From a virus: a DNA stretch of 31,533 nt. Below the pieces are notes generated by a model. The model ran no database searches. It had not been told where the DNA came from and was given only the letters and a program-made list of their open reading frames with translations. The position numbers and the translations under genes are program-made. The stretch lies in IMG/VR virus record IMGVR_UViG_3300020034_000054, positions 1 through 31,533 of that record; one strand, given 5' to 3'. Of this stretch, positions 1 to 6,816 are shown piece after piece; position 1 is the first letter of the stretch, and each line of letters begins with the position of its first letter.

Positions 1-999
1 CATCTGGGAAACATCGATGGCGTGATGGGCGAGAAGGACACCGAGCTGTTGTGGTTCGCCATGGGCAACCCCACCCGGAACACGGGGCGCTTCCGCGAGT
101 GCTTCGACACTGAGGGCCAGGGCCAGTTCTGGAAGACCTTTAAGGTGGACTCGCGCGAGGTCAGCTTCACCAACAAGGACTACATCGAGAAGCAGATCGC
201 CCTGTGGGGCGTTGACTCCGACCACATCAAAAAGCGGTGGCTCGGCGAGTTTCCCTCATCGAGCGCCGCTCAGCTCATCTCCTCCGAAGACATCCGCGCG
301 GCGATGAACCGCGACCCCCAATCCTTCTACGGCGAGCCCCTGATCATGGGTGTGGACGTGGCGCGTCAGGGCGACGATGAGTCCGTCATCTTCTTCCGCC
401 GGGGGAAGGACGCCCGCACGATCCCCCTCCTCCGCTATCGGGGCCTCAACAACGTTGAACTCGGCCAACAAGTCGCCGCGCTCAAGGGCCTCCACAACCC
501 GGACGCCATCTTCATCGACGGTGGCGGTGTCGGCACGGGTGTCATTGACTTCCTCCGCCACTTGGGGCACAGCCCCATCGAAGTCCAATTCGGGGGCGCG
601 GCCTCTGTCCCCCTCGGTGGCGACCTCGCGGCCAACAAGCGCGCCGAGATGTACCTCTCCCTCCGCACTTGGCTGCGCGAGGGCGGATGCCTCCCCAACG
701 ACCGCGACCTTCTCGACCAACTCATCGCCGTTGAGTACGGCCACTCCAAGGTGAAGGGGAAGCAGGACGCCATCGTGCTCACCCCGAAGGATGAGATGGA
801 GGACTCCCCCGATATCGCGGACGCCATCGCCCTCACTTTCGCGTTCCCGGTCGCCACCACCGCATGGCGCGGTCGCACGCAAATGAAGTCCGAATACGAT
901 CCGCTGGCGTATGGGGAGCAAGTTAACGGGTGGGCCAAACGCGAAGCGCCGATCCCCGAGCACTTCTTCTCCCGCCCCCCGTCACAGGGAGTTCACTGA
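1..999 (+). CDS. terL: Terminase large subunit, C-terminal part (5' end outside window)
   Basis: The large terminase subunit drives DNA packaging and cuts the concatemer at the portal. The reading frame is open from base 1, so the N-terminal ATPase half lies upstream; the GTG/ATG at 22-27 are internal codons, not the true start. What is visible is the end of the ATPase region (MGNPTRNTGRF) and the RNase H-like nuclease domain. Its acidic motifs are MGVDVARQGDDES (catalytic Asp near visible codon 119), DAIFIDGGGVGTG, and DSPDIADAIALTF near the C-terminus. These three spaced Asp-containing motifs are standard for the phage large-terminase nuclease. The gene sits first in the rightward virion operon, one base before the next start. 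Identification is firm; the subfamily is not. Confidence 0.93.
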   Translation, partial: HLGNIDGVMGEKDTELLWFAMGNPTRNTGRFRECFDTEGQGQFWKTFKVDSREVSFTNKDYIEKQIALWGVDSDHIKKRWLGEFPSSSAAQLISSEDIRAAMNRDPQSFYGEPLIMGVDVARQGDDESVIFFRRGKDARTIPLLRYRGLNNVELGQQVAALKGLHNPDAIFIDGGGVGTGVIDFLRHLGHSPIEVQFGGAASVPLGGDLAANKRAEMYLSLRTWLREGGCLPNDRDLLDQLIAVEYGHSKVKGKQDAIVLTPKDEMEDSPDIADAIALTFAFPVATTAWRGRTQMKSEYDPLAYGEQVNGWAKREAPIPEHFFSRPPSQGVH

Positions 1000-1000
1000 C

Positions 1001-1501
1001 ATGGGCTTCGACCCGATCTCCCTCGCCATTGAAGGCGCGACGGCGCTGAGTGGGGCGGGGGCCACCGCAGGAACCGCCGCCGCCGCCACTGCCGCGACCG
1101 CAGGAGTTGGCGCAACCGCCGCAGCGGGCCTTGGTACTGCCGCAACAGCGGGCCTTGCTGCCGCCGACACACTCGGCACGGCGGCAGTTGGCGGGTTGAC
1201 TGCGGCTGATGCTGCGGCGGGATTGGGTGCGGCTGCAACAGCCGGAGGGGCGACCGCTGCCACGAGCGGGATCACGGCTCTCCAAGGCGCGACCCTCGCC
1301 GCCAGCGTCCTCGGCCCTCTGGCCTCCAAAGCCCTCGGCCCCAAGCCGCCCAAACCCCCACAGGCCCCGCAAGCGCCCTCGTTCCTCGGGAGCAGCGGCA
1401 CGTCACTGTTCGGCCCGGCTGAGGGGGATGCGAACGGGACGCTCATCACGGGCAACAACCGCGCGCCGCAGATCAGTGGGGGCAAGAAAACCCTTGGTTA
1501 A
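1001..1501 (+). CDS. Ala/Gly-rich small virion-associated protein
   Basis: A 166-residue protein starting with MGFDPISLAIEGATAL directly after the terminase stop. The frame continues further upstream inside the terminase gene, but the ATG at 1001 is the start that fits the gene spacing. Residues 10-115 are an Ala/Gly/Thr-rich low-complexity stretch that could form hydrophobic helices. A Pro-rich linker follows (PKPPKPPQAPQAP), then a C-terminal tail ending GGKKTLG. Small proteins of this composition commonly lie beside the terminase or portal in podoviruses and are often minor virion proteins. No enzymatic motif is visible. Function is unknown; a virion or DNA-injection role is an inference from position and composition. 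Confidence 0.7.
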   Translation: MGFDPISLAIEGATALSGAGATAGTAAAATAATAGVGATAAAGLGTAATAGLAAADTLGTAAVGGLTAADAAAGLGAAATAGGATAATSGITALQGATLAASVLGPLASKALGPKPPKPPQAPQAPSFLGSSGTSLFGPAEGDANGTLITGNNRAPQISGGKKTLG

Positions 1502-1514
1502 CTCCTCCACCCTT

Positions 1515-1535
1515 GAGCGCCCCGGGACGGCGCTC
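1515..1535 (+). other. Perfect 7-bp hairpin after the Ala-rich gene
   Basis: GAGCGCC (1515-1521) and GGCGCTC (1529-1535) are perfect reverse complements separated by CCGGGAC. The hairpin begins 14 bases after the stop codon of the preceding gene. GTTAACG follows instead of a T-tract, so it is not a canonical intrinsic terminator. It could act as a transcript-end stabiliser or processing site. Confidence 0.5.
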
Positions 1536-1610
1536 GTTAACGTCCCCAACTCGAATGCGGAGCAGCCGGTTCGCACCCCCATGTCTACCACTCATGTGTG
1601 TCCCCCCAAT

Positions 1611-1655
1611 CCGTCCAACATTGCCCCCGCGATTTCCCAAGGGAGTGTTGGACGG
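1611..1655 (+). other. Perfect 10-bp inverted repeat in the intergenic region
   Basis: CCGTCCAACA (1611-1620) and TGTTGGACGG (1646-1655) are perfect reverse complements around a 25-base loop. The loop holds a small CCC-AA-GGG element. A palindromic GGACGTCC follows at 1657-1664. No coding sequence is supported here. The element could be a protein-binding site or part of a structured RNA; no known family is recognised. Confidence 0.55.
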
Positions 1656-1711
1656 TGGACGTCCCGAGAGGCGCCCCAAAACAGGCCCAGTAGGTGCCGA
1701 TTGCCGCTGCA

Positions 1712-1785
1712 CGATTTACGGTGTTCCCTCTACGCGAGGGAAAAACAGAACGATAAAACGCAAAGCAAACGGAACACCAAAATCG
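1712..1785 (+). promoter_or_regulatory. Long imperfect stem-loop directly upstream of the portal ribosome-binding site
   Basis: CGATTT (1712-1717) plus GGTGTTCC (1720-1727) pair with GGAACACC (1771-1778) plus AAATCG (1780-1785). This gives a 14-bp stem with a small AC/A internal loop. A nested hairpin, CCCTC-TACGC-GAGGG, lies inside, followed by an A-rich strand. The stem ends three bases before the portal Shine-Dalgarno GAGG (1788-1791). It is well placed to influence portal translation or to punctuate the transcript. Regulation is inferred; only the pairing is seen. Confidence 0.5.
1721..1748 (+). other. Solitary hairpin resembling a type I-E CRISPR repeat
   Basis: The segments run GTGTTCCCTC, loop TACGC, GAGGG, then AAAAACAG, 28 bases in all. 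Type I-E repeats have the same layout: GxGTTCCCC, a short loop, GGGG, and a 3' handle ATAAACCG, 29 bases in E. coli. The 5' block and six of eight handle bases agree. There is only one copy and no spacer array. It may be a virus-borne solitary repeat or a chance resemblance within the larger stem-loop. Confidence 0.25.
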
Positions 1786-1797
1786 TTGAGGTCGCCC

Positions 1798-3525
1798 ATG
1801 TCCATTGACCTCACCAAAGTCAACAAAGACGTTGTGGACGCCACCGCGCGGTGGTGTGGCGACCGCATGGAGACTATGCGGGGCTACCGCATCCCGTGGT
1901 GGTCCCATTGGAGCTCACTCGCGGAGATGTTCCTCCCGCGTAAGTATCAGTTCTTCGCCACCCCCAACAACTACTCCAAAGGCTCGCCCATCAACGGCGC
2001 AATCGTAGACGAGACCGGGTTGGTCGCCGCGCGCACGCTCGCCACGGGGCTCCTCGCCGGTCTCACCTCCCCCACCAAACCCTGGTTCCGCCTCGGCATC
2101 CAAGGCCAGGACGACCTTCCTGAAGGCCCCGTGAAGGAGTGGCTTTCCGAGTGCACCACCCGGATGCTCGCCGTCTACGCCAAGTCCAACCTCTATCAAT
2201 CCCTCGGAGACGCGTACCATGGCCTCGTCGTCTTCGGTTCCGCCCTCCAAATCCAATACGAAGACCCCCAAACCGTTATCCGCTTCCTCAACTCCCCCGT
2301 TGGTGAGTTCTTCTTCGGCCTCGACAACACCCTTCGCGTGGATACCGCGTATAGGGAGTACACATATACTATCGCCGAGGCGGTTAAGGAGTTTGGGCTG
2401 GATGCGTTGAGCTCGGGGACGCAGAACCTCGCGAAGTCCGCGTCCTCGCAGGACACCGAAATCGTCATCGGCCACGCTATCGAGCCGAATCTCCCCGTGT
2501 ACCTGGGCGGCGTCGAGCAACCCTACCTCGTCCCCAAGACCTTCCCCTACCGCGAGGTGTTTTGGGAAAGCACGACGAATGCCGGTACGCAGTCCCAAAA
2601 CCGAGGGTTCGTCCTCCGCGCGTCCGGCTTCCGCGAAATCCCCTTCGTCGGCCTTCGGTGGGACGTGACCTCCAATGACGCTTACGGCCGCTCCCCCGGC
2701 ATGGACGCCCTGCCCGCCGTCCGCCAAATTCAAACCGAGCAGCGCCGTAAGGCTGAGGCCATTGACAAGATGGTGCGCCCCCCGATGGTGGCCCCCGCGT
2801 CAATGAAGAACGAGCCGATGAGCATCCTCCCCGGCGATGTGACCTACTCCATCGACCCCAACATCGGCTTCAAGCCCGCCTTCCAATTCGAGCCCCGCAT
2901 CGCAGAGATGATGGAGGACATTCGGGAGGTCCAATCCCGCATCGAGGAGGTCATGTTCACCCCCCTCTTCCGCATGATTTCCGCGGAAGACAAAGTCCAA
3001 ACCGCCACTTGGGTTGACGCTGCGCGGGAGGAGAAGCTGATCCTCCTCGGCCCCGTGATTGAACGCACCGAGAACGAGGGCCTTGACCAAATCATCGAGC
3101 GCACCTTCGCGATCATGCAACGGCGGAAGCTGTTCCCGCCCGCGCCCGCCGAAATCTCTGGCGCGCCAATCGAAATCCAATACATCTCCATCCTCGCGGA
3201 CGCCCAACGCGCGGCGAGCACCTCCGCCATTGAGCGCTGGCTCCAACTCGCGGGCGGCCTCGTGGCCGTGAAGCCCGATGCCATGGACAATGTGAACTCG
3301 GATGAGACCATCGAGACCTACGGCGACCTCCTCAACATCCCGCCCCACCTCCAGAACACCCCCGAGGCCATAGCCGCCATCCGCGCTGCGCGAGGCAAAC
3401 AACTTCAACAGCAACAGGCGTTGCAAACCGGCTCCGCCATGGCGCAGGGGGCGGAGACGCTGAGTAACACGGACGTTGGTGGGGGGCAAAGTGCGTTGCA
3501 GGCCATGCTTGGTCGTGCCGCATGA
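1798..3525 (+). CDS. Portal (head-to-tail connecting) protein
   Basis: A 575-residue protein of the podovirus head-tail connector family (Pfam Head-tail_con), which forms the dodecameric portal through which DNA is packaged and ejected. Family features seen are the N-terminal PWWSHWSSLAEMFLPRK, the DETGLVAARTLATGLLAGLTSPTKPWF segment (quoted in parts: DETGLVAARTLATG, LLAGLTSPTKPWF), the central RWDVTSNDAYGRSPGMDALP region, and a Gln-rich C-terminus. The frame is open back to 1513, but ATG 1798 is preceded by GAGG at 1788-1791 with ideal spacing, and the upstream codons do not look like the family. The stop overlaps the start of the next gene (ATGA), suggesting translational coupling. The start lies just downstream of a strong stem-loop. 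Confidence 0.93.
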   Translation: MSIDLTKVNKDVVDATARWCGDRMETMRGYRIPWWSHWSSLAEMFLPRKYQFFATPNNYSKGSPINGAIVDETGLVAARTLATGLLAGLTSPTKPWFRLGIQGQDDLPEGPVKEWLSECTTRMLAVYAKSNLYQSLGDAYHGLVVFGSALQIQYEDPQTVIRFLNSPVGEFFFGLDNTLRVDTAYREYTYTIAEAVKEFGLDALSSGTQNLAKSASSQDTEIVIGHAIEPNLPVYLGGVEQPYLVPKTFPYREVFWESTTNAGTQSQNRGFVLRASGFREIPFVGLRWDVTSNDAYGRSPGMDALPAVRQIQTEQRRKAEAIDKMVRPPMVAPASMKNEPMSILPGDVTYSIDPNIGFKPAFQFEPRIAEMMEDIREVQSRIEEVMFTPLFRMISAEDKVQTATWVDAAREEKLILLGPVIERTENEGLDQIIERTFAIMQRRKLFPPAPAEISGAPIEIQYISILADAQRAASTSAIERWLQLAGGLVAVKPDAMDNVNSDETIETYGDLLNIPPHLQNTPEAIAAIRAARGKQLQQQQALQTGSAMAQGAETLSNTDVGGGQSALQAMLGRAA

Positions 3526-3878
3526 CCTCCACCACCAACGAACGCCAAATCGCCTCCCGCGCTGCGCAGTCCAAGCGCGACCGCGTGACGGACAAAATCG
3601 TCATCACCTCCCTAATGTCCCAACCCGACGGCCGCCGCTGGGTGTGGCTCCGCCTAACCGAGGCCCAAATCTTCCAACAATCCGAGGACCTTGACCACGC
3701 GCAGCTCTGCATGAAGGTCGGCCTTCGCAACGCGGGACTCCGCCTCCTCCGCGATGTGACCTCCTTCACGCCCAACGAATACATCCTGATGACCAACGAG
3801 GCCATGGCCGTTGAGGCCTCCCTAACCAAGAAGGACGCGAATTATGTCGGAAGCCCCGACGCCTACTCCGACGACTGA
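3522..3878 (+). CDS. Bbp19-like phage protein
   Basis: A 118-residue protein that overlaps the portal stop by four bases. Its core reads GRRWVWLRLTEAQIFQQS, then CMKVGLRNAGLRLLRDV and PNEYILMTNEA. This matches the pattern of the Bbp19-like family from BPP-1-type podoviruses: a GRRxxWxLL helix, a GxRNxGLxLL helix and a C-terminal MxxEA. The family sits between the portal and scaffold genes, exactly as here. Its molecular role is unsettled; a minor head or assembly factor is plausible. The C-terminal 12 codons overlap the scaffold gene start in another frame, so the two are probably translated together. Confidence 0.75.
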   Translation: MTSTTNERQIASRAAQSKRDRVTDKIVITSLMSQPDGRRWVWLRLTEAQIFQQSEDLDHAQLCMKVGLRNAGLRLLRDVTSFTPNEYILMTNEAMAVEASLTKKDANYVGSPDAYSDD

Positions 3879-4566
3879 GGCCCCCGCAGCAGCAACCCCC
3901 ACCGTTGCTGCCGAGGCTCCGGCCACTTCCACCGCCGCTGCGCTGTTCCCTGAGGGCGGCGTGGCGCAACCGTCGGCTGCGGCTGGGGTGGAAGTGGCCG
4001 TCGAGCCTGCCGCGTCGGAAGCGTCCGCTGAAGCCGCTACGGAGACGCCTGCTGAAGGTGAACCTCCCGCTGAGGCCCTGGCCCCCATCGAGTACGACCT
4101 CAAGCTCCCAGAGTCCTTCACCGTCGATGAGGGCCTGCTCACCAAGGCCAAGTCCACCTTCGCCGAAGCGGGCGTCCCCGCCGACAAGGCCCAAGGCCTG
4201 CTCGACCTCTTCGTGGAGGCCCAATCCGCCGCCTCTGCCGCCCAACTCGCTGTCCACTCCGCCCAACAAGCCGAGTGGATCGCGCAACTCAACTCCATGC
4301 CCGAGTTCTCAGGACCGACGCGAGAGAAGTCCTCCGAAGCCATCGGGAAGTTGTGGGACGTGTACGGGTCCCCCGAAGCCAAGGCCGCACTTGACGCCTA
4401 CGGCGCAGGGAACAACCCCGCACTCGCCAAGATGATGCTCTCCATCGCGAACGCGCTTAACGAAGGTGCTCCGGCGGTCCCAGGTCGCCCGGCTCCCAAC
4501 GGCAAAGACGGTCGCGCCCTCCCGAAAACCTTGGGGCAACAACTGTTCCCCAACATGAACGCTTAG
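3844..4566 (+). CDS. Scaffold-type head assembly protein
   Basis: A 240-residue acidic protein starting MSEAPTPTPTTEAP. The first 75 residues are Ala/Pro/Glu-rich and probably disordered. From about residue 80 (PIEYDLKLPESFTVDEGLL) it becomes helical, with GVPADKAQGLLDLFVEAQSAA and then a region typical of phage scaffolds that direct capsid assembly and are later removed. It lies immediately before the major capsid gene, as scaffolds do. AAGGA upstream at good spacing supports ATG 3844, which overlaps the previous gene by 35 bases. No protease motif is seen. The call rests on composition, the LPESFTVDEGLL-type segment and position. Confidence 0.82.
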   Translation: MSEAPTPTPTTEAPAAATPTVAAEAPATSTAAALFPEGGVAQPSAAAGVEVAVEPAASEASAEAATETPAEGEPPAEALAPIEYDLKLPESFTVDEGLLTKAKSTFAEAGVPADKAQGLLDLFVEAQSAASAAQLAVHSAQQAEWIAQLNSMPEFSGPTREKSSEAIGKLWDVYGSPEAKAALDAYGAGNNPALAKMMLSIANALNEGAPAVPGRPAPNGKDGRALPKTLGQQLFPNMNA

Positions 4567-4576
4567 GAACCTCCTA

Positions 4577-5614
4577 ATGGCTACGCTAACTCCCGGAGTC
4601 TTCACCTACTCCGAATGGGGCCTCCGCCACAATCTCGACGGCAAGATCGCCCCCCTCGTTAATCTGTTGTCGCAGGACAACGGCATCCTCGTTGACATGA
4701 TGGCGCGCGAGTGCCAATCGGGCAACGCGTACGAGTTCACGCAAGTGGTCAAGCTCCCGACCATCTCCACCCGCTCGTACAACCAAGGCGTCAGCGCCAC
4801 CCTCGCCGGGGTCGCCAAGCAGGTCCAAACCTGCGTGGAGTACCCCGACCTGATCGTGATCGATGACTCCCTCATGCAACTAGGCGGCCAAGCCGCCGAG
4901 ATGCGGGCGCAGGAAACTCGCCTCCACACCCAAGCGATGACCCAAAAGGTCGCGTCGGACATCTTCTACTCCAACAACACCACCTCCCCGACCACTTTCA
5001 CCGGCTTCGCCAACATCTACAACACGGTTACGACCTCCACCTCCCAAATCGCCAACAACGTGATCGACTGCGGCGGGACGCAATCGACCAACACCTCCCT
5101 CTGGCTGATCACCTGGGGCGAGAAGCAAATCCACACGATCTTCCCCGAAGGCATGCCCGCCGGCCTCCAAATGATCGACATGGGCCGCCAGAACACCTAC
5201 GACGCTAGCGCCCGCCCGTTCCTGTCCTGGCAACATTGGCTGCGCTGGAACATCGGCCTCGCGATTGAGGACTGGCGTTACGCTGTCCGCGCGTGCAACA
5301 TCGATGTGACACTGTTGGCCCCCAAGACCGGCCTCGACCTCATCTCGGTGATGAACGCGATGGTGTACAAGCCTCCGGTGATGCCGGCTGGTGTCGCGCC
5401 GGTGCAGACCTCCGATGACCCCACCGTGACGATTGGCCGCTCGTGCTTCTACGCCAACCGCACGCTCATGGGGATGCTCGACCTCCAAGCCCAAAACAAG
5501 ACCAACATGCTGCTCACCATCGAGCAGTGGGCGGGCAAGCCGACGTTGACCTATCGCGGCATCCCGATTCGGTGCAGCGACTCCCTGGTCAACACAGAGA
5601 CGCGGGTGGTGTGA
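4577..5614 (+). CDS. Major capsid protein (epsilon15 gp7 / BPP-1 Bbp17-like)
   Basis: A 345-residue major capsid protein, expected to have the HK97 fold and form the icosahedral shell. The N-terminus (MATLTPGVFTYSEWGLRHN, DNGILVDMMARE) matches the opening of epsilon15 gp7 and related podovirus coats, where an LxPxVFxYxxWxxxH segment is followed by a DDMxxxE helix. Internal segments ASDIFYSNNTTSPTTFTGF and the C-terminal TLTYRGIPIRCSDSLVNTE are typical of the family. It lies between the scaffold and cement genes. Start ATG 4577 follows AGGAA (4565-4569). Codon use is strongly biased to C-ending codons, as expected for an abundant virion protein. Confidence 0.93.
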   Translation: MATLTPGVFTYSEWGLRHNLDGKIAPLVNLLSQDNGILVDMMARECQSGNAYEFTQVVKLPTISTRSYNQGVSATLAGVAKQVQTCVEYPDLIVIDDSLMQLGGQAAEMRAQETRLHTQAMTQKVASDIFYSNNTTSPTTFTGFANIYNTVTTSTSQIANNVIDCGGTQSTNTSLWLITWGEKQIHTIFPEGMPAGLQMIDMGRQNTYDASARPFLSWQHWLRWNIGLAIEDWRYAVRACNIDVTLLAPKTGLDLISVMNAMVYKPPVMPAGVAPVQTSDDPTVTIGRSCFYANRTLMGMLDLQAQNKTNMLLTIEQWAGKPTLTYRGIPIRCSDSLVNTETRVV

Positions 5615-5676
5615 TGAGCACAACCTCCGCTCCCCTCTCTTCCAACCCTCACATGAAGGAGCACACCTGTGCTTGA
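5614..5676 (+). CDS. Possible 20-codon coupling ORF between capsid and cement genes
   Basis: An ATG at 5614 overlaps the capsid stop (TGATG) and opens a 20-codon frame (MSTTSAPLSSNPHMKEHTCA). It ends at 5676, seven bases inside the cement gene. It has no recognisable domain. It may only keep ribosomes moving between two highly expressed genes, or it may be untranslated. Confidence 0.2.
   Translation: MSTTSAPLSSNPHMKEHTCA
5656..5661 (+). promoter_or_regulatory. Ribosome-binding site deciding a GTG start
   Basis: AAGGAG lies seven bases before GTG 5669 and no other start in that frame is as well placed. It supports the unusual GTG start of the cement gene. Confidence 0.7.
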
Positions 5677-6169
5677 CTCCACCCTCATCTTCGACGGCAC
5701 TCTCCCCTCCACGGGCATTGCCGTCACCGCTACCCGCGTCTCCACCAACGTCATCGACGTGCTCACCGCGCGCGATGAGGGCGCGGGCAACATGCTCCAA
5801 TTCGTGGTGGACGTGACGACCACCTTCACCACCACGAACTCGGCGACGCTTCAGGTGCAGTTCGAAACCTGCGCCACGGCCGGGGGTTCCTATGTCCCCC
5901 TGCTCCTCTCCCCCGTCATCGTCGCCGCCAACCTGATCGCCGGGCAACAAATCGCCTACCTCATCCCGCGCAATCAGCTCAACAACGAAACCGCTGGCGT
6001 CCTCCAACCCCCGGGCCAGTTCCTCCGCCTGACCTACACCGTCGGAACCGGAGTGTTCTCCGCTGGGGCCGTGCTCGCCTATCTCAACGTCGCCCCGGAC
6101 GTTGACACCTTCTACTCCTACCCCAAGAACTACACGGCGACCTACCCCACCGCTGCCCTCAACTTCTAA
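5669..6169 (+). CDS. Bbp16-like capsid cement (decoration) protein
   Basis: A 166-residue beta-rich protein. It resembles the Bbp16 capsid cement family, which clamps the outside of the capsid shell in BPP-1-like podoviruses. Seen are the opening MLDSTLIFDGTLPSTGIAVT, the segment MLQFVVDVTTTFTTTNSATLQVQFET, given here in parts (MLQFVVDVTTTFTT, NSATLQVQFETC), LIPRNQLNNETAG, and QFLRLTYTVGTGVFSAG ahead of a Tyr-rich end. The jelly-roll-like strand pattern and the place right after the major capsid gene support the call. The GTG start is fixed by AAGGAG seven bases upstream. Confidence 0.85.
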   Translation: MLDSTLIFDGTLPSTGIAVTATRVSTNVIDVLTARDEGAGNMLQFVVDVTTTFTTTNSATLQVQFETCATAGGSYVPLLLSPVIVAANLIAGQQIAYLIPRNQLNNETAGVLQPPGQFLRLTYTVGTGVFSAGAVLAYLNVAPDVDTFYSYPKNYTATYPTAALNF

Positions 6170-6181
6170 GGAACACTCCCC

Positions 6182-6628
6182 ATGCCCGCCAACGATCAAA
6201 CCCCCGAGTACCGTGTACTCGTTCCGTCCTTCTTCGAGCCGGACTTGATCCCGGCGGGCGCGCGGATTAAGTGGGAGGGGGCTCCAGGCGACCATCTGGA
6301 GCCCCTGAACTCTGCCGCCCAAGCCCGGATGGCTGAGTGGTACGAGCAAGAAATCGATCAAGTGGAGACCGCTACGGGCAAAGTCCTCGGCCGGGTGAAG
6401 CCCCACCGCGGCATGTCCTTCGTCTCCACCGCGCCGACCGAGGTCCACGCCATCACCATCCTCGCCGTCCCTGACCACGATGATGAGTCCTCCAACATCA
6501 TGACCCTCGCGCAGATAACCACCGCGCGAAAGGCCACTGACCAACGCCCCGGACCCGCGACCCCGCCCAAGTACAAGGAGAAAGTGCTGGTTCAACCCGC
6601 GCCCGCTCCCCCGGCCGAAGGAGTCTAA
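6182..6628 (+). CDS. Small conserved head/tail-region protein, unknown function
   Basis: A 148-residue protein starting MPANDQTPEYRVLVPSFFEP. The first 75 residues, including PAGARIKWEGAPGDHLEPLN and a helix with ARMAEWYEQEI, look like a compact alpha/beta domain of a kind often encoded just after cement genes in podoviruses. The rest is a polar linker with a Pro-rich C-terminus ending APAPPAEGV. No enzyme motif is seen. ATG 6182 is preceded by AAGGA at suitable spacing. It may be a minor virion or assembly protein. Confidence 0.75.
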   Translation: MPANDQTPEYRVLVPSFFEPDLIPAGARIKWEGAPGDHLEPLNSAAQARMAEWYEQEIDQVETATGKVLGRVKPHRGMSFVSTAPTEVHAITILAVPDHDDESSNIMTLAQITTARKATDQRPGPATPPKYKEKVLVQPAPAPPAEGV

Positions 6629-6629
6629 C

Positions 6630-6815
6630 ATGCCCGATCCCGGTCAAATCTCCTCTCAATTCCTCGCCGGCCCGCAACTTGTGGCCGAGCAACTTGACGT
6701 GACCAATGACCTGATCCCTTACTTCTGGTGGAACGCCGCCCTCAACAACGGTGAGGGGGGTTACATTGAAGCCGTTGTCTCTCCCACCGACCTTTTCACC
6801 GCGATGAGTGCGTGA
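6630..6815 (+). CDS. 61-residue protein of unknown function
   Basis: A short protein (MPDPGQISSQFLAGPQLVAE onward) starting one base after the previous stop; AAGGAG lies a few bases upstream. It has a WWNAALNN core and an amphipathic helix at the C-terminus, with no membrane segment. Tight packing in the operon and a good ribosome-binding site support it as a real gene. It may pair with the neighbouring tailspike gene, whose N-terminal 50 residues have a similar style (short helices, LTADLLPML), but no function is recognised. Confidence 0.65.
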   Translation: MPDPGQISSQFLAGPQLVAEQLDVTNDLIPYFWWNAALNNGEGGYIEAVVSPTDLFTAMSA

Positions 6816-6816
6816 G

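Noticed and set aside
1502-1797. tRNA gene or CRISPR array
   Set aside because: No cloverleaf or T-loop is present, and the CRISPR-like hairpin occurs once with no second repeat or spacer.
1513-1797. N-terminal extension of the portal protein from an upstream start
   Set aside because: The encoded residues are Pro/Arg-rich and unlike the portal family, whereas ATG 1798 has a good ribosome-binding site.
4880-6631. Long leftward open frame of 583 codons opposite the capsid and cement genes
   Set aside because: It mirrors well-supported rightward genes, has a composition typical of antisense high-G+C frames (Arg/Gly/Val/His-rich) and has no domain.
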